From positions 620,001 through 684,000 of the forward strand of contig NZ_LMUP01000002.1 of assembly GCF_009765875.1 (NCBI RefSeq): a stretch of DNA of 64,000 nucleotides, read 5' to 3'. The translations under genes were made by a program, and so were the position numbers. Under the pieces are notes generated by a model that searched no databases, was not told the DNA's origin, and worked only from the letters and a program-made list of their open reading frames with translations. Below, piece by piece: positions 8,777-17,797 of the stretch (positions are counted from its first letter, which is position 1; each line of letters starts with the position of its first letter). The DNA is from Pedobacter sp. L105. Lineage in GTDB: Bacteria; Bacteroidota; Bacteroidia; Sphingobacteriales; Sphingobacteriaceae.

Positions 8777-9409
8777 TTATTGCGGAATGTAGACGATATA
8801 TTTCGTTTCAAAAAACTCTTCTTCAAAATAAGCCGACAAAGGATAGAGTTCTGCTTTTAATCTTGATTCCTTAATTTCTTCTGCCAGCTCTCCTCCTTTT
8901 AAATACAAAATACCATTGGCAATTGCATTTTTAGAGTCCTTATTGAACTTATCCTTAATCCAGGGATAGAATTCTATTAGTCGCGTTACTGCACGTGATA
9001 CCACAAAATCATACTTATCATCTACTTGTTCTGCACGTAAATGAGAAGCTTTTACATTTTGTAAACCCAGCGCAGCCGCCACTTCGGTCACTACTTTGAT
9101 CTTTTTACCAATAGAATCTACCAAATGAAATTGCGTTTCAGGAAATAAGATGGCCAGAGGAATACCTGGAAAACCACCGCCTGTACCTACATCCAACACC
9201 TTTTCTCCTGGTTTGAAAGAAATGAATTTCGCTATTCCCAGTGAATGCAGGATATGACGTTCATATAATTCCTCGATGTCTTTCCTGGAGATCACATTGA
9301 TCTGCGCATTCCAGAAACTGTACAACTCGTACAATTGGTCAAACTTTGAAATCTGATCTTCACTGAGGTTTTTGAAATATTTTTGTACGGGGGCTGAGCT
9401 TATTTCCAC
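8777..9409 (-). CDS. rsmG: 16S rRNA (guanine-527-N7) methyltransferase RsmG
   Basis: Methylates G527 of 16S rRNA using S-adenosylmethionine. The 210-residue protein has the family N-terminal motifs NVISRKD (38-44) and HILHSL (52-57), the SAM-binding loop DVGTGGGFPG (73-82), and the SRAVTRL motif of motif IV. The start overlaps the 3' end of the glycosyltransferase gene by 10 bp, so the two are probably translated from one message. Loss of this enzyme gives low-level streptomycin resistance in other bacteria. Confidence 0.95.
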   Translation of the reverse strand: MEISSAPVQKYFKNLSEDQISKFDQLYELYSFWNAQINVISRKDIEELYERHILHSLGIAKFISFKPGEKVLDVGTGGGFPGIPLAILFPETQFHLVDSIGKKIKVVTEVAAALGLQNVKASHLRAEQVDDKYDFVVSRAVTRLIEFYPWIKDKFNKDSKNAIANGILYLKGGELAEEIKESRLKAELYPLSAYFEEEFFETKYIVYIPQ

Positions 9410-10521
9410 TTTACTTTTTTAACAAATATAGACAGAATGCCATTAAACACTAAGAAAATGAACAGTAGAATGTCCAGAAGCGGGAACCACCATCTCAAAC
9501 CAGCGTAATGGAGACGTTTTAACAGGCGCGGATAGATAAAGCTCCTGATGATCAAACTGAGAACAAAGATACCGCCAGCGATGTATATGGCAGGTTTAAA
9601 GAATAACAGGGCAATAAACAGTACGTAGAACAGGAATTGGAAGATGATTTGTACTGATAAAATAAATTTATGTGCTGGTTTATACAACTTACCTGCTCCA
9701 AAATGTCTTTTTTTCTGTCGGAGGTAACCTAAAAAGCTGGTATTAGGCTCAGACCACACCTGTGCATGCAGGTTAATCCTGATTTCTGTATTCCTGCTGT
9801 GAGCGTTGGCATTGACAAAAAGATCATCATCGCCGGAAGGAATATGCATGTGTGCGGCGAAACCTTTGCTTCTGAAAAACAGCGACTTTTTATAGGCCAT
9901 GTTACGTCCAACACCCATATAAGGGTTCCCTTTTAAGGCGAAAGAAAGGTAGTTAACTGCGGTAAAGAATGTTTCAAAACGGATCAGGCTATTCAACAAT
10001 CCGCGTTTGCGCAGGTATGGGGAATAACCCAGTAAAATTTCCGTATTATCGTTTTCAGGCTGCTGCATATCCAGTAACCAATGGTCGGACGCAGGTACGC
10101 AATCGGCATCTGTAAAAACCAGCCATTCATTCGAAGTGGCTTTAATACCCATAGTCACGGCAAATTTCTTACCTGCAATAAACTTACCACCGTCACTAAC
10201 CGTCACGATTTTCAGGTGTTTGTACTGCTCGGCAAAACCTTCCAATACCACTCTGGTTTGATCCCAGGAACGATCGTTCACTACAATAACTTCAAAATCG
10301 GGGTAATTCTGTTCCAGTACTGCAGGTAAGAATTTAGTCAGGTTTTCTGCCTCATTACGGGCGCAGATGACCACACTTAATGGATTTCTGGCCTGTGAGG
10401 GGATATCTTCGACTTTAACAAGAGCGAGTTTTAAGTGTATAAACAAGCTGAAATACAGCTGAACAGCAAAACAAAAAACGAGGGCGCCCAGCAGGCAACT
10501 CTCTAATAAGGTTAATTCCAC
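9400..10521 (-). CDS. Membrane family 2 glycosyltransferase
   Basis: An inner-membrane GT-A fold transferase of 373 residues. An N-terminal membrane helix (residues 5-30) is followed by VVICARNEAENL, VIVVNDRSWDQT and the metal-binding FTDADC motif. The C-terminal third has two or three membrane helices and ends in a Lys-rich tail (FVKKVKWK). A PSGDDDLF stretch and a QKKRHFGAGK stretch fit the acceptor-side motifs of processive or lipid-linked GT2 enzymes. The start is GTG at 10521; no ATG is available nearby. The sugar and acceptor cannot be deduced. Confidence 0.88.
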   Translation of the reverse strand: MELTLLESCLLGALVFCFAVQLYFSLFIHLKLALVKVEDIPSQARNPLSVVICARNEAENLTKFLPAVLEQNYPDFEVIVVNDRSWDQTRVVLEGFAEQYKHLKIVTVSDGGKFIAGKKFAVTMGIKATSNEWLVFTDADCVPASDHWLLDMQQPENDNTEILLGYSPYLRKRGLLNSLIRFETFFTAVNYLSFALKGNPYMGVGRNMAYKKSLFFRSKGFAAHMHIPSGDDDLFVNANAHSRNTEIRINLHAQVWSEPNTSFLGYLRQKKRHFGAGKLYKPAHKFILSVQIIFQFLFYVLFIALLFFKPAIYIAGGIFVLSLIIRSFIYPRLLKRLHYAGLRWWFPLLDILLFIFLVFNGILSIFVKKVKWK

Positions 10522-10618
10522 AATGGTGTTTTTGGATTGGTCAAATTTCTGGTTTTTAATCTATAATGTACCTTTATGTTGATAAAAAATTTAAGCCTGT
10601 AAATCGGCTGTTTTTTCC

Positions 10619-10626
10619 TACTTTTG
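10619..10626 (+). promoter_or_regulatory. -7 box (TACTTTTG) for the tgt operon
   Basis: TACTTTTG fits the TAnnTTTG consensus. Transcription from about 10632 would leave a leader of roughly 150 nt before tgt, long for this phylum; the leader holds a short open frame and a small hairpin. Confidence 0.45.
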
Positions 10627-10712
10627 CCCAGATTTTTTGCAAGCACACAGACGCTTACGAAACATCAGGAAAAGAAGGCATTTCATTTCAGCGGCCGGTG
10701 ATGATGTGAATC

Positions 10713-10784
10713 ATGACTACAGCTAAAATGCAGCCTGAAGACAATTCAATAGCAATAAATGCTATTGAAAAAACCAAACATTGA
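10713..10784 (+). other. Candidate 23-codon leader ORF overlapping the tgt start
   Basis: ATG at 10713 opens a frame of 23 codons (beginning MTTAKMQPEDNS) that stops at TGA 10782-10784, overlapping the ATG of tgt by one base (TGATG). An 8-bp inverted repeat, CAATAGCA/TGCTATTG with a 5-nt loop, lies at 10747-10767 inside it. This could couple translation into tgt, but it may be chance. Confidence 0.3.
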
Positions 10785-11914
10785 TGAAATTTACCTTAGA
10801 GGCAAACGATAGCCAGTCCAAAGCAAGAGCAGGGACAATTACTACGGCACACGGAGAGATTCAAACCCCAATTTTTATGCCTGTAGGTACCGCAGGAACG
10901 GTAAAAGCCGTTCACCAGCGGGAACTGGAAAATGATATCGATGCCAAAATTATCCTGGGAAATACCTACCATTTATACCTCCGCCCCGGGCTGGATATTA
11001 TAGAAGGTGCCGGTGGATTGCATAAATTCATTGGCTGGGACCGTCCGATCTTAACAGATAGCGGCGGTTATCAAGTGTATTCTCTAAGTAAAGTAAACAA
11101 GATCAAAGAAGAAGGTGTTACTTTCCGCTCGCACATAGACGGATCAAAACACCTTTTTAGTCCTGAGTATGCGATGGACATCCAGCGTACCATTGGTGCC
11201 GATATTATCATGGCATTTGATGAATGTACACCCTATCCATGTGATTACAAGTATGCGGCAAACTCGATTAACATGACCCATCGCTGGTTAAAACGCTGCT
11301 GTACCCGGTTTGATACTACTGAGCCTAAATATGGCTTCGATCAAACCTTATTCCCTATTGTTCAGGGTTCAGTTTATAAAGATCTGAGACAAAAATCTGC
11401 TGAATTTATCGCCAAAATGGACCGCGAAGGTAATGCCATTGGTGGTCTTTCTGTTGGTGAACCCGCAGAAGAAATGTACGCCATGACCGAGGTGGTATGT
11501 GAAATTTTACCGGTAGAAAAACCACGTTACCTGATGGGTGTAGGTACACCGATCAATATTTTAGAGAATATTGCGTTAGGTATAGACATGTTTGACTGTG
11601 TAATGCCTACCCGGAATGCCCGGAATGGCATGCTGTTTACCAGGAATGGAATTATTAATATAGGCAATAAAAAATGGGCGGATGACTTCTCTCCAATTGA
11701 TGCAGAAAGTGATTTATATGCCGACCAGGTATATTCTAAAGCTTATTTAAGGCATTTAATGCACTCTAAAGAGATGCTGGGATCGCAAATTGCGACATTG
11801 CACAACCTTCATTTTTACCTGTGGCTGGTTAAACAAGCCAGGGAAAAGATCATCAGCGGTGAGTTTTACGCCTGGAAAAATAAAATGGTGACTATATTAG
11901 GGAACAAATTATAG
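10784..11914 (+). CDS. tgt: tRNA-guanine transglycosylase (Tgt) lacking zinc cysteines
   Basis: Exchanges guanine for preQ1 at position 34 of GUN-anticodon tRNAs on the way to queuosine. From the ATG at 10784 the protein has 376 residues. TDSGGYQVYSL (catalytic Asp92), GGLSVGEP, and DMFDCVMPTRNARNG with the nucleophile Asp are intact. The usual C-terminal zinc motif DCDCYTCR is replaced by an aligned stretch ESDLYADQ near residues 306-313, so all three Cys ligands are missing, while the later His in LHNLHFY remains. The permease gene starts right after the stop codon, so the two form an operon. Confidence 0.95.
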   Translation: MKFTLEANDSQSKARAGTITTAHGEIQTPIFMPVGTAGTVKAVHQRELENDIDAKIILGNTYHLYLRPGLDIIEGAGGLHKFIGWDRPILTDSGGYQVYSLSKVNKIKEEGVTFRSHIDGSKHLFSPEYAMDIQRTIGADIIMAFDECTPYPCDYKYAANSINMTHRWLKRCCTRFDTTEPKYGFDQTLFPIVQGSVYKDLRQKSAEFIAKMDREGNAIGGLSVGEPAEEMYAMTEVVCEILPVEKPRYLMGVGTPINILENIALGIDMFDCVMPTRNARNGMLFTRNGIINIGNKKWADDFSPIDAESDLYADQVYSKAYLRHLMHSKEMLGSQIATLHNLHFYLWLVKQAREKIISGEFYAWKNKMVTILGNKL

Positions 11915-13018
11915 ATGAATATCTTCAAAAGCAGATTAAAGATTATTGACCGCTATATTATAGGCAAGTACCTCGGTACCTTTGTTTATACCTTAACCGT
12001 ATTTGTAGTCATTATCGTAATTTTTGATTTGTCGGAGAAACTCGATGATTTTTTAGGTAACAACCTGACCTTCTGGCAAGTAATTAGCCTGTATTATGCA
12101 GGTTCTATTCCTTTCTATGTCAATATGCTTTCGCCTTTGATCAACTTTATTGCCGTAATCTTTTTTACGGCAAAAATGGCAGATCAGACGGAGATCGTTC
12201 CTATTTTAAGCGGCGGGGTAAGTTTTAACCGCTTCCTGCTACCCTATTTTGTTTCTGCTTTCATCATCTTTTCTGCCAATTTAGCTTCCAATTTATACAT
12301 CCTTCCTTACACCAACCAGCTTAAAAACAGCTTTGAAAACACTTATGTAAAAAAGAACGACCCATCGAGCAAGACCAATATCCATATGAAACTGGATAAA
12401 AACACGTATATCTACATGGAAAGTTTTGACAACAAGTCAAAGTCGGGCTACCGCTTTTCACTGGATAATTTTGATGGGGATGTGATGACTAAAAAGCTGG
12501 TTGCCGACCAGATCAAGTGGGATTCATTAAAACATAGCTGGAAGATAACCAACTATTCCATCAGGAATATCAAAGGGTTGAAAGAGACCATGATCAAAGG
12601 AATGGGCAAGGAAAAGGATACCGTACTGGATATGCGCCCGGATGATTTCTCCGCTTATGAAAATGTTTATGAAAATCTCTCCAACAGGGAGTTATCTGAC
12701 AAAATAAGAAAAGAAAAATTCAGGGGAACAGGTATCATCAACGATTTGCTTTTCGAAGAATACAAACGCTGGTTGCAGCCTTTATCTGCATTTGTACTGA
12801 CTCTGATCGGCGTAGCACTGTCTTCACGTAAGGTGAGGGGTGGTGTGGGCTTACCTTTAGGGATAGGAATTTTTCTAAGTTTTGCCTATATTGTAGTGAA
12901 CCAGTTTGCCAAGATGTTCTCCATTAAAGGGGGCATTCCGCCACTGATAGCGGTATTGATACCTACAATTTTCTTTGGATTGCTGGGTCTGTACCTATTG
13001 AAAAAAGCACCAAAATAA
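11915..13018 (+). CDS. LptF/LptG family permease (YjgP/YjgQ)
   Basis: A 367-residue inner-membrane protein of the LptF/LptG family, the permease half of the machine that extracts lipopolysaccharide from the inner membrane. Three membrane helices lie in the first 120 residues and three in the last 90, with a periplasmic beta-rich domain between, as in the family. The YIIGKYLGTFVYTL start is characteristic. It begins directly after the tgt stop and its own stop overlaps the next start. Only one such gene is in the window; the partner and LptB must lie elsewhere. Confidence 0.9.
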   Translation: MNIFKSRLKIIDRYIIGKYLGTFVYTLTVFVVIIVIFDLSEKLDDFLGNNLTFWQVISLYYAGSIPFYVNMLSPLINFIAVIFFTAKMADQTEIVPILSGGVSFNRFLLPYFVSAFIIFSANLASNLYILPYTNQLKNSFENTYVKKNDPSSKTNIHMKLDKNTYIYMESFDNKSKSGYRFSLDNFDGDVMTKKLVADQIKWDSLKHSWKITNYSIRNIKGLKETMIKGMGKEKDTVLDMRPDDFSAYENVYENLSNRELSDKIRKEKFRGTGIINDLLFEEYKRWLQPLSAFVLTLIGVALSSRKVRGGVGLPLGIGIFLSFAYIVVNQFAKMFSIKGGIPPLIAVLIPTIFFGLLGLYLLKKAPK

Positions 13019-13911
13019 TGACCGATAATAAGCTCTCTACCCTCAATAAGAACCTGCTCATACTTCATTTTACTGTCTTTATCTGGGGATTTACGGGTAT
13101 CCTGGGTGCCCTGATCTCTGTAAATGCAGTGCAAATGGTATGGTACAGGGTGCTTATTGCAAGTGTAACCTTGTTCTTTTATTTCAAACTGAGCGGATTG
13201 CCGCTTAAGGTAACTACCAAAGAGTTCTTCCAGTTCTTCTTTACAGGCAGTATTGTGGCCCTGCACTGGATTTTATTCTTCTCGGCGATCAAAGTATCTA
13301 CCGTATCCGTTACGCTCGTATGCCTCTCTTCTTTTACATTATTTACCGCTATCCTTGAACCGATCATCAAAAAAACAGCTATACAGATCGGCGATATCTT
13401 CATCGGACTAATAATCATCGCAGGGATTTACCTGATTTTTAAGTTTGAATCCAACTATACAGAAGGTATTATTTTAGGTCTTTCCGCCGCTGTTGCCTCA
13501 AGTTTATTTTCCATTATCAACTCCAATCTGGCTCAAAAAAGTGATGCCCGGGTAATAGGTTTTTATGAACTCTCCGGTGCTTTTTTCTGGATTACGATCT
13601 ATCGTTTGTTTGACCGAAGCCTGTTCCAGGAGGGCTTTAACCTGAGCACATCCGACTGGATTTACCTGATGATTCTGGGCACGATCTGCACCGCCCTTGC
13701 ATACATCGCAGGCGTATCTGTGATGCGTACTTTATCGGCTTTCCGGGTAGCGCTGATCAGCAACCTTGAACCCGTATACGGGATCATTCTGGCTTTCATT
13801 TTTTTTGGTCATAAAGAGACGATGTCTACCGGATTTTATATGGGATCTGCCCTGATTTTAGGTGCTGTATTTTTATACCCGATTTACAAAAAACGTATCA
13901 GCAGAAGCTAG
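13018..13911 (+). CDS. EamA/DMT family transporter
   Basis: A 297-residue inner-membrane protein with about ten predicted membrane helices arranged as two EamA repeats (first near residues 12-140, second near 150-290), the layout of drug/metabolite exporters. The second repeat ends with ALISNLEPVYGIILAF, a typical EamA signature. Its start overlaps the permease stop (TAATG), so it is translated from the tgt operon. The substrate is not known. Confidence 0.9.
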   Translation: MTDNKLSTLNKNLLILHFTVFIWGFTGILGALISVNAVQMVWYRVLIASVTLFFYFKLSGLPLKVTTKEFFQFFFTGSIVALHWILFFSAIKVSTVSVTLVCLSSFTLFTAILEPIIKKTAIQIGDIFIGLIIIAGIYLIFKFESNYTEGIILGLSAAVASSLFSIINSNLAQKSDARVIGFYELSGAFFWITIYRLFDRSLFQEGFNLSTSDWIYLMILGTICTALAYIAGVSVMRTLSAFRVALISNLEPVYGIILAFIFFGHKETMSTGFYMGSALILGAVFLYPIYKKRISRS

Positions 13912-14232
13912 TCTTTTTTTTCAGCAGGAGGGGAGAGGATACATCCATTTCAAACTTCCAACCTCCCCTTTTATCACCCTTACCCGAGCTTCTTCAAGAC
14001 CTCAACCCCGAACCATTTCCAGCCTGTAGACAGGCCTCTACAAACGCTTAATCCAGGTTGTATTTCCCATCACCTAAGCCTACTGCTTCCGTTGATGCCG
14101 GCCTCTGCCAACTCCCCTTTCCAGCCTTTAGTCTTTCCATTTACGACCGCTGAAGTTACTAGTTTTAAAGAGCCTCAATAGCTTTCTGAGAGGCCGGTCA
14201 TCTATCGGTTTAGCTGCCTCGCGAACCAAAAA

Positions 14233-14269
14233 AAACCGGGGTATATTATACCTTCAAACTGCCCGGTTT
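14233..14269 (-). terminator. Rho-independent terminator after the kinase remnant
   Basis: AAACCGGG (14233-14240) pairs with CCCGGTTT (14262-14269), and the loop can fold further. On the minus strand the stem is followed by a T-run (plus-strand A-run at 14228-14235). Confidence 0.6.
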
Positions 14270-14274
14270 ATAGA

Positions 14275-14355
14275 CTAAACAGTGGCGGGCACTGGCAACG
14301 ATAGTGTAAATTCCGATCCGTTTTCACTTCCTTTTAAAAGGTCATTTTCGAGGTT
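14275..14355 (-). pseudogene. Remnant of a sensor histidine kinase C-terminus
   Basis: Read on the minus strand this gives about 26 residues, ending GSENGSEFTLSLPVPATV and a TAG stop at 14275-14277. The GSxFTLxLPV ending is the last strand of HATPase domains in sensor kinases. The frame is closed upstream by an in-frame TGA at 14356-14358, and no kinase body is recognisable beyond it. The matching terminator is intact right after the stop, which argues for a deleted or eroded gene and against a chance match. Confidence 0.5.
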
Positions 14356-14651
14356 TCATCTTATCTCATTTGGGTCTTTTAATACGGGAATCGCATTTTT
14401 TATTTCTTATTTTGAATCGAAATAGTGTATCTTCAGCCAATAGTAAAAGAGGTATTAAAAATCCTGCGGCAGTGTATTAAAAAGAAGCATTTAACTGGGA
14501 TTAAAATCAAATTAAAACGAAAGTGTTAAAATATTTTGAAATCATATATAATTTATTATCAAATAATTAACCTATCACACCTCATTTACAACACTATATA
14601 AATCATAAATTCCGCTCCTCAAAAAACTAAATATGTTAGCATTAGCAAAAG

Positions 14652-17465
14652 ATGAATAATATAATACCTAATAAAAAACTGATATTCAGTTTATTAATTT
14701 CATTCATCTCAATCACAACCTCACATAGTGCCTATGCACAGATTTTTGAAGCTCCCCAAAACCCACTTAGTGTAAATTGGAGGCAAATTAAAACATCCGG
14801 ATTTACCATCATCTACCCTACCGAACTGGAAACTGAAGGGCAGCGAATGGCTGGAACTATCCGCTATATTTTCCCGCTGGTAGGCGGCAGTCTCGGCGTT
14901 AAAAAAACCACCTATCCAATACTCCTGCAGAACCAGGGCGTAGTGGCCAATGGCTTCGTGCAGCTGGCCCCAAAGAAGTCTGAGTTTTATGCTACCCCAC
15001 CCCAGTCTTTTGACAGTCAGGACTGGCTGAATAACCTGGCCGTTCATGAGCTTCGTCACGTCGCCCAGTTCACCAGATTGACCGGCGGCAGGAGCAACCT
15101 TTTTCCTGAATATGCCTACTTTGCCTGGATGGGTGCCAGCATCCCTTTGTGGTTCTTTGAAGGGGATGCCGTTAGCAATGAAACCTCTCTGACGAATGTT
15201 GGGCGTGGGCGCCAGCCCAGTTGGATCATGCCCTATAGAACAGCCCTGCTGAGCGGTAAAAATTACTCCTACAGCAAGTCTGATTTCGGCTCTCAGAAAG
15301 ACGTAGAAATGGGCTATTACCAGTTCGGTTATCTCATCGTCTCTAGGCTCCGCCAGGCGGCCGGAAAGTTTATTATCGACAGCCTCCTCACCGACCTGAA
15401 AGATCATAAATTCCGCCTCTATCCGCTGGCCAAAAGCATGAGGAAATTCACTGGAAAAACAGCTAGGGAATGGTACGAATACAATAACGCCAAAATGAAA
15501 AAAGACTGGGAGGAACAGGCTCGGCTTACGCCTTCCAAAACCTACCCATCGCTTACCCGGCAGGCCAGTTATGAAACCAATTATTTTCTGCCCGTTCCTC
15601 TGCCCGACGGAAAGATCTTAGCCCTGAAACAAAGTAAATCTGAGCCCTCCGCTTTTTTCCTGGTTGACAAAAACAAAGACGAACAGCGGCTGCTCGGAAT
15701 TGGCCAGCAGGAACAACCCTGGTTTAGCTATGCAAACGGAAAGATTGTATGGGACGAGATCAGGTTCGACCCAAGGTTTACCCAGCGGAGTTATAGCGTT
15801 GTTTGCAGTTATGACCTCCAGACCAAAAAAGTTAAAAAGCTGAGCACCAGGTCAAGGATCTTCTCCCCTACCCTATCATCCGACGGAGCAAAGATTGCTG
15901 CCGTACAAATTGACCTGGCCAACAAAGTCCGGCTCATCGTTATGGATGCCCAGACAGGAAAAATCATCCGTTATGTTCCAAATCCCGATAACCTGCTGAT
16001 CCAAACCCCATCTTTTAACAAGTCAGGATCGACCATCGCTTACATCAGCGTTTCTGAAGCCGGAAAAGCACTCTGGACAGTAGATCAGAACAACCGGAAG
16101 AAGAAATTGATTGAAGAAACACAGCAGCAGCTGGGCAGGCCGGTATACATTAACGATAAGATCGCATTTAATGCTCACTACAGCGGCATTGACAACGTTT
16201 ACGATATAGATGTCATCACAAAAAAAATAAGCGCTCTGAGCGCCTCAAAATTCGGCGCCTTCAATGTTTCTAAAATTCCGGGTACCGACAGCATCCTGTT
16301 TAACAATTTTGACCTCTACGGTTATGGAATTGCCAAGGCGAAAATCGAGCAGATGAAAACAGGAAAGAACAATTTTGTCTTTTTCGGGGCTGCAGCAGCA
16401 AAACAGGAAAACACAGGTGACGTCTTTTCTTCCATTCCCGACACCACTTTTACTTCTACCCCCTACAAAAAACTGGGACACCTGTTCAACTTTCACAGCG
16501 TATACCCTGTCGTAGCCAATGACAGACAGGCCGGTATCCGCTTACAGTCAAATAACCTGCTGAATACTTTTGATTCTTTTGCAGAGGTAGATTACATGAG
16601 CGACCTGAAAAGGTTTCAATACAATGCCGGCGTAAGCCTCAAAGCACTTTATCCCATCATCAGCCTCAACTACACCAATGAACCGGTACGGACTTTTTAT
16701 GAAACCGGCAATGGAGTTCAGCAGGGAGACTTCAGGCAAAACTATTACCATCTACAGGCCGAAGTACCAATAAACCTGAGTGCCCAAAACCATAATTTCG
16801 GTTTCACCTTTGATGCCGGAACCAGCCTCACCAAAAGGTATGATGGTGAGAACATGCCTGTCAATTATCTGAAGTCTATCGATCTTCCTGTGGAGTCGAG
16901 TTTTACCTTTTCACACACGATCAATTCTTCGGAGAGAGACATCGCCCCTGCATGGGCACAAGTGTTCAGGATTACTTACCTGACCAAACCTCTCGGTCAG
17001 CAAGAGCTCAATGGTAAACTTTTCGCAACAGAAAATTTCCTATACTTCCCCGGTTTGGCAAAAAACCATAGCTTCCTGGTCAATTTCAACTATCAGCAAA
17101 CCTCAGGTGTGTGGATCTATTCGAATGCAATTACTACCGTTTACGGATACGACAACATCATGGCGAAAAGCAAGCTTACCAATACGCTGCTCCTGAACTA
17201 CCGTTTCCCTATTGCCTTTCCTGATGCAGAACTTGGCCCGCTGGCCTATATCACAAATATCAGGGGTGGGGTCTTCTGCGATTACGAAAATTTCGGCAGC
17301 GAAACTAATATCGGTCAGCCTAAAACTTATGGATTTGAGCTGCACAGCAACATGAATGTGTTCCGATATTCCCCCGTACTGGATTTAGGTACAAGATTTG
17401 TGTTTGTAAACCAGGAATACCATCATAGCCCAATTCTGCAATTAACTGTAAATTATACTTTTTAA
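14652..17465 (+). CDS. Exported HExxH-metalloprotease-like / beta-propeller / outer-membrane barrel protein
   Basis: A 937-residue surface protein. Residues 1-30 are a signal peptide ending HSAYAQ. Residues 31-280 resemble a gluzincin peptidase: VHELRHVAQ gives the HExxH motif at 132-136, and WFFEGDA gives a candidate third zinc ligand, Glu170. Residues of about 300-560 are TolB-like propeller blades (repeated PxxSxDGxxIA-type units). The rest, to a terminal LTVNYTF, reads as outer-membrane beta-strands with a C-terminal aromatic residue. The likely place is the outer membrane with the protease and propeller in the periplasm or outside. The substrate is unknown. It sits 3 bp before the LapA-like gene. 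Confidence 0.8.
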   Translation: MNNIIPNKKLIFSLLISFISITTSHSAYAQIFEAPQNPLSVNWRQIKTSGFTIIYPTELETEGQRMAGTIRYIFPLVGGSLGVKKTTYPILLQNQGVVANGFVQLAPKKSEFYATPPQSFDSQDWLNNLAVHELRHVAQFTRLTGGRSNLFPEYAYFAWMGASIPLWFFEGDAVSNETSLTNVGRGRQPSWIMPYRTALLSGKNYSYSKSDFGSQKDVEMGYYQFGYLIVSRLRQAAGKFIIDSLLTDLKDHKFRLYPLAKSMRKFTGKTAREWYEYNNAKMKKDWEEQARLTPSKTYPSLTRQASYETNYFLPVPLPDGKILALKQSKSEPSAFFLVDKNKDEQRLLGIGQQEQPWFSYANGKIVWDEIRFDPRFTQRSYSVVCSYDLQTKKVKKLSTRSRIFSPTLSSDGAKIAAVQIDLANKVRLIVMDAQTGKIIRYVPNPDNLLIQTPSFNKSGSTIAYISVSEAGKALWTVDQNNRKKKLIEETQQQLGRPVYINDKIAFNAHYSGIDNVYDIDVITKKISALSASKFGAFNVSKIPGTDSILFNNFDLYGYGIAKAKIEQMKTGKNNFVFFGAAAAKQENTGDVFSSIPDTTFTSTPYKKLGHLFNFHSVYPVVANDRQAGIRLQSNNLLNTFDSFAEVDYMSDLKRFQYNAGVSLKALYPIISLNYTNEPVRTFYETGNGVQQGDFRQNYYHLQAEVPINLSAQNHNFGFTFDAGTSLTKRYDGENMPVNYLKSIDLPVESSFTFSHTINSSERDIAPAWAQVFRITYLTKPLGQQELNGKLFATENFLYFPGLAKNHSFLVNFNYQQTSGVWIYSNAITTVYGYDNIMAKSKLTNTLLLNYRFPIAFPDAELGPLAYITNIRGGVFCDYENFGSETNIGQPKTYGFELHSNMNVFRYSPVLDLGTRFVFVNQEYHHSPILQLTVNYTF

Positions 17466-17468
17466 AAT

Positions 17469-17762
17469 ATGCGTACTAAAACCATCCTGATCATCATTTT
17501 CACCATATTGATCACTATTTTTTTAATGATGAACACAGATGCAGTAGAGTTTGACTTTATTGTTGCTAAAGCACAGGTTTCCAAATTAGTGGCCGTTGGG
17601 GTCTGTACTTTTATCGGATTTATCCTTGGTTATCTCGCAGGTCGTCCAAAAACTGTAGTGACTACGTATGATGACAGATTGGAGGAGAATCATCAGGAGG
17701 GTAAACCTGAAGATTTACCAAAAGATAGTTTAAGTGCAGAAGACAGGGAGTATATCAGTTAA
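17469..17762 (+). CDS. LapA-domain (DUF1049) small membrane protein
   Basis: A 97-residue protein with two membrane helices (about residues 4-24 and 36-58) and an acidic hydrophilic tail. The pattern NTDAVEFDFIVAKAQVS between the helices and the GFILGYLAGRP end of the second helix fit the LapA/DUF1049 family, linked in proteobacteria to lipopolysaccharide assembly. It follows the large surface protein gene after 3 bp and is probably co-transcribed. The stop lies just before a hairpin repeat. Confidence 0.8.
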   Translation: MRTKTILIIIFTILITIFLMMNTDAVEFDFIVAKAQVSKLVAVGVCTFIGFILGYLAGRPKTVVTTYDDRLEENHQEGKPEDLPKDSLSAEDREYIS

Positions 17763-17797
17763 TTTTTGTGCTAAAAAAGCTTCTTCTAGCTTCGCTG

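Larger units (their letters stand above)
13912..14651. other. 740-bp gap with a decayed kinase fragment
   Basis: No intact gene is seen here. The first 300 bases are C/T-rich on the plus strand with no recognisable coding. A minus-strand remnant of a histidine-kinase C-terminus lies at 14275-14355, with its terminator at 14233-14269. The last 200 bases are AT-rich and probably hold the promoter of the downstream large gene, though no clear TAnnTTTG box was found. Confidence 0.6.

Noticed and set aside
10632..10783. preQ1 riboswitch before tgt
   Set aside because: No recognisable preQ1 aptamer pseudoknot or C-rich/A-rich tail pattern was found; only a simple 8-bp hairpin is seen.
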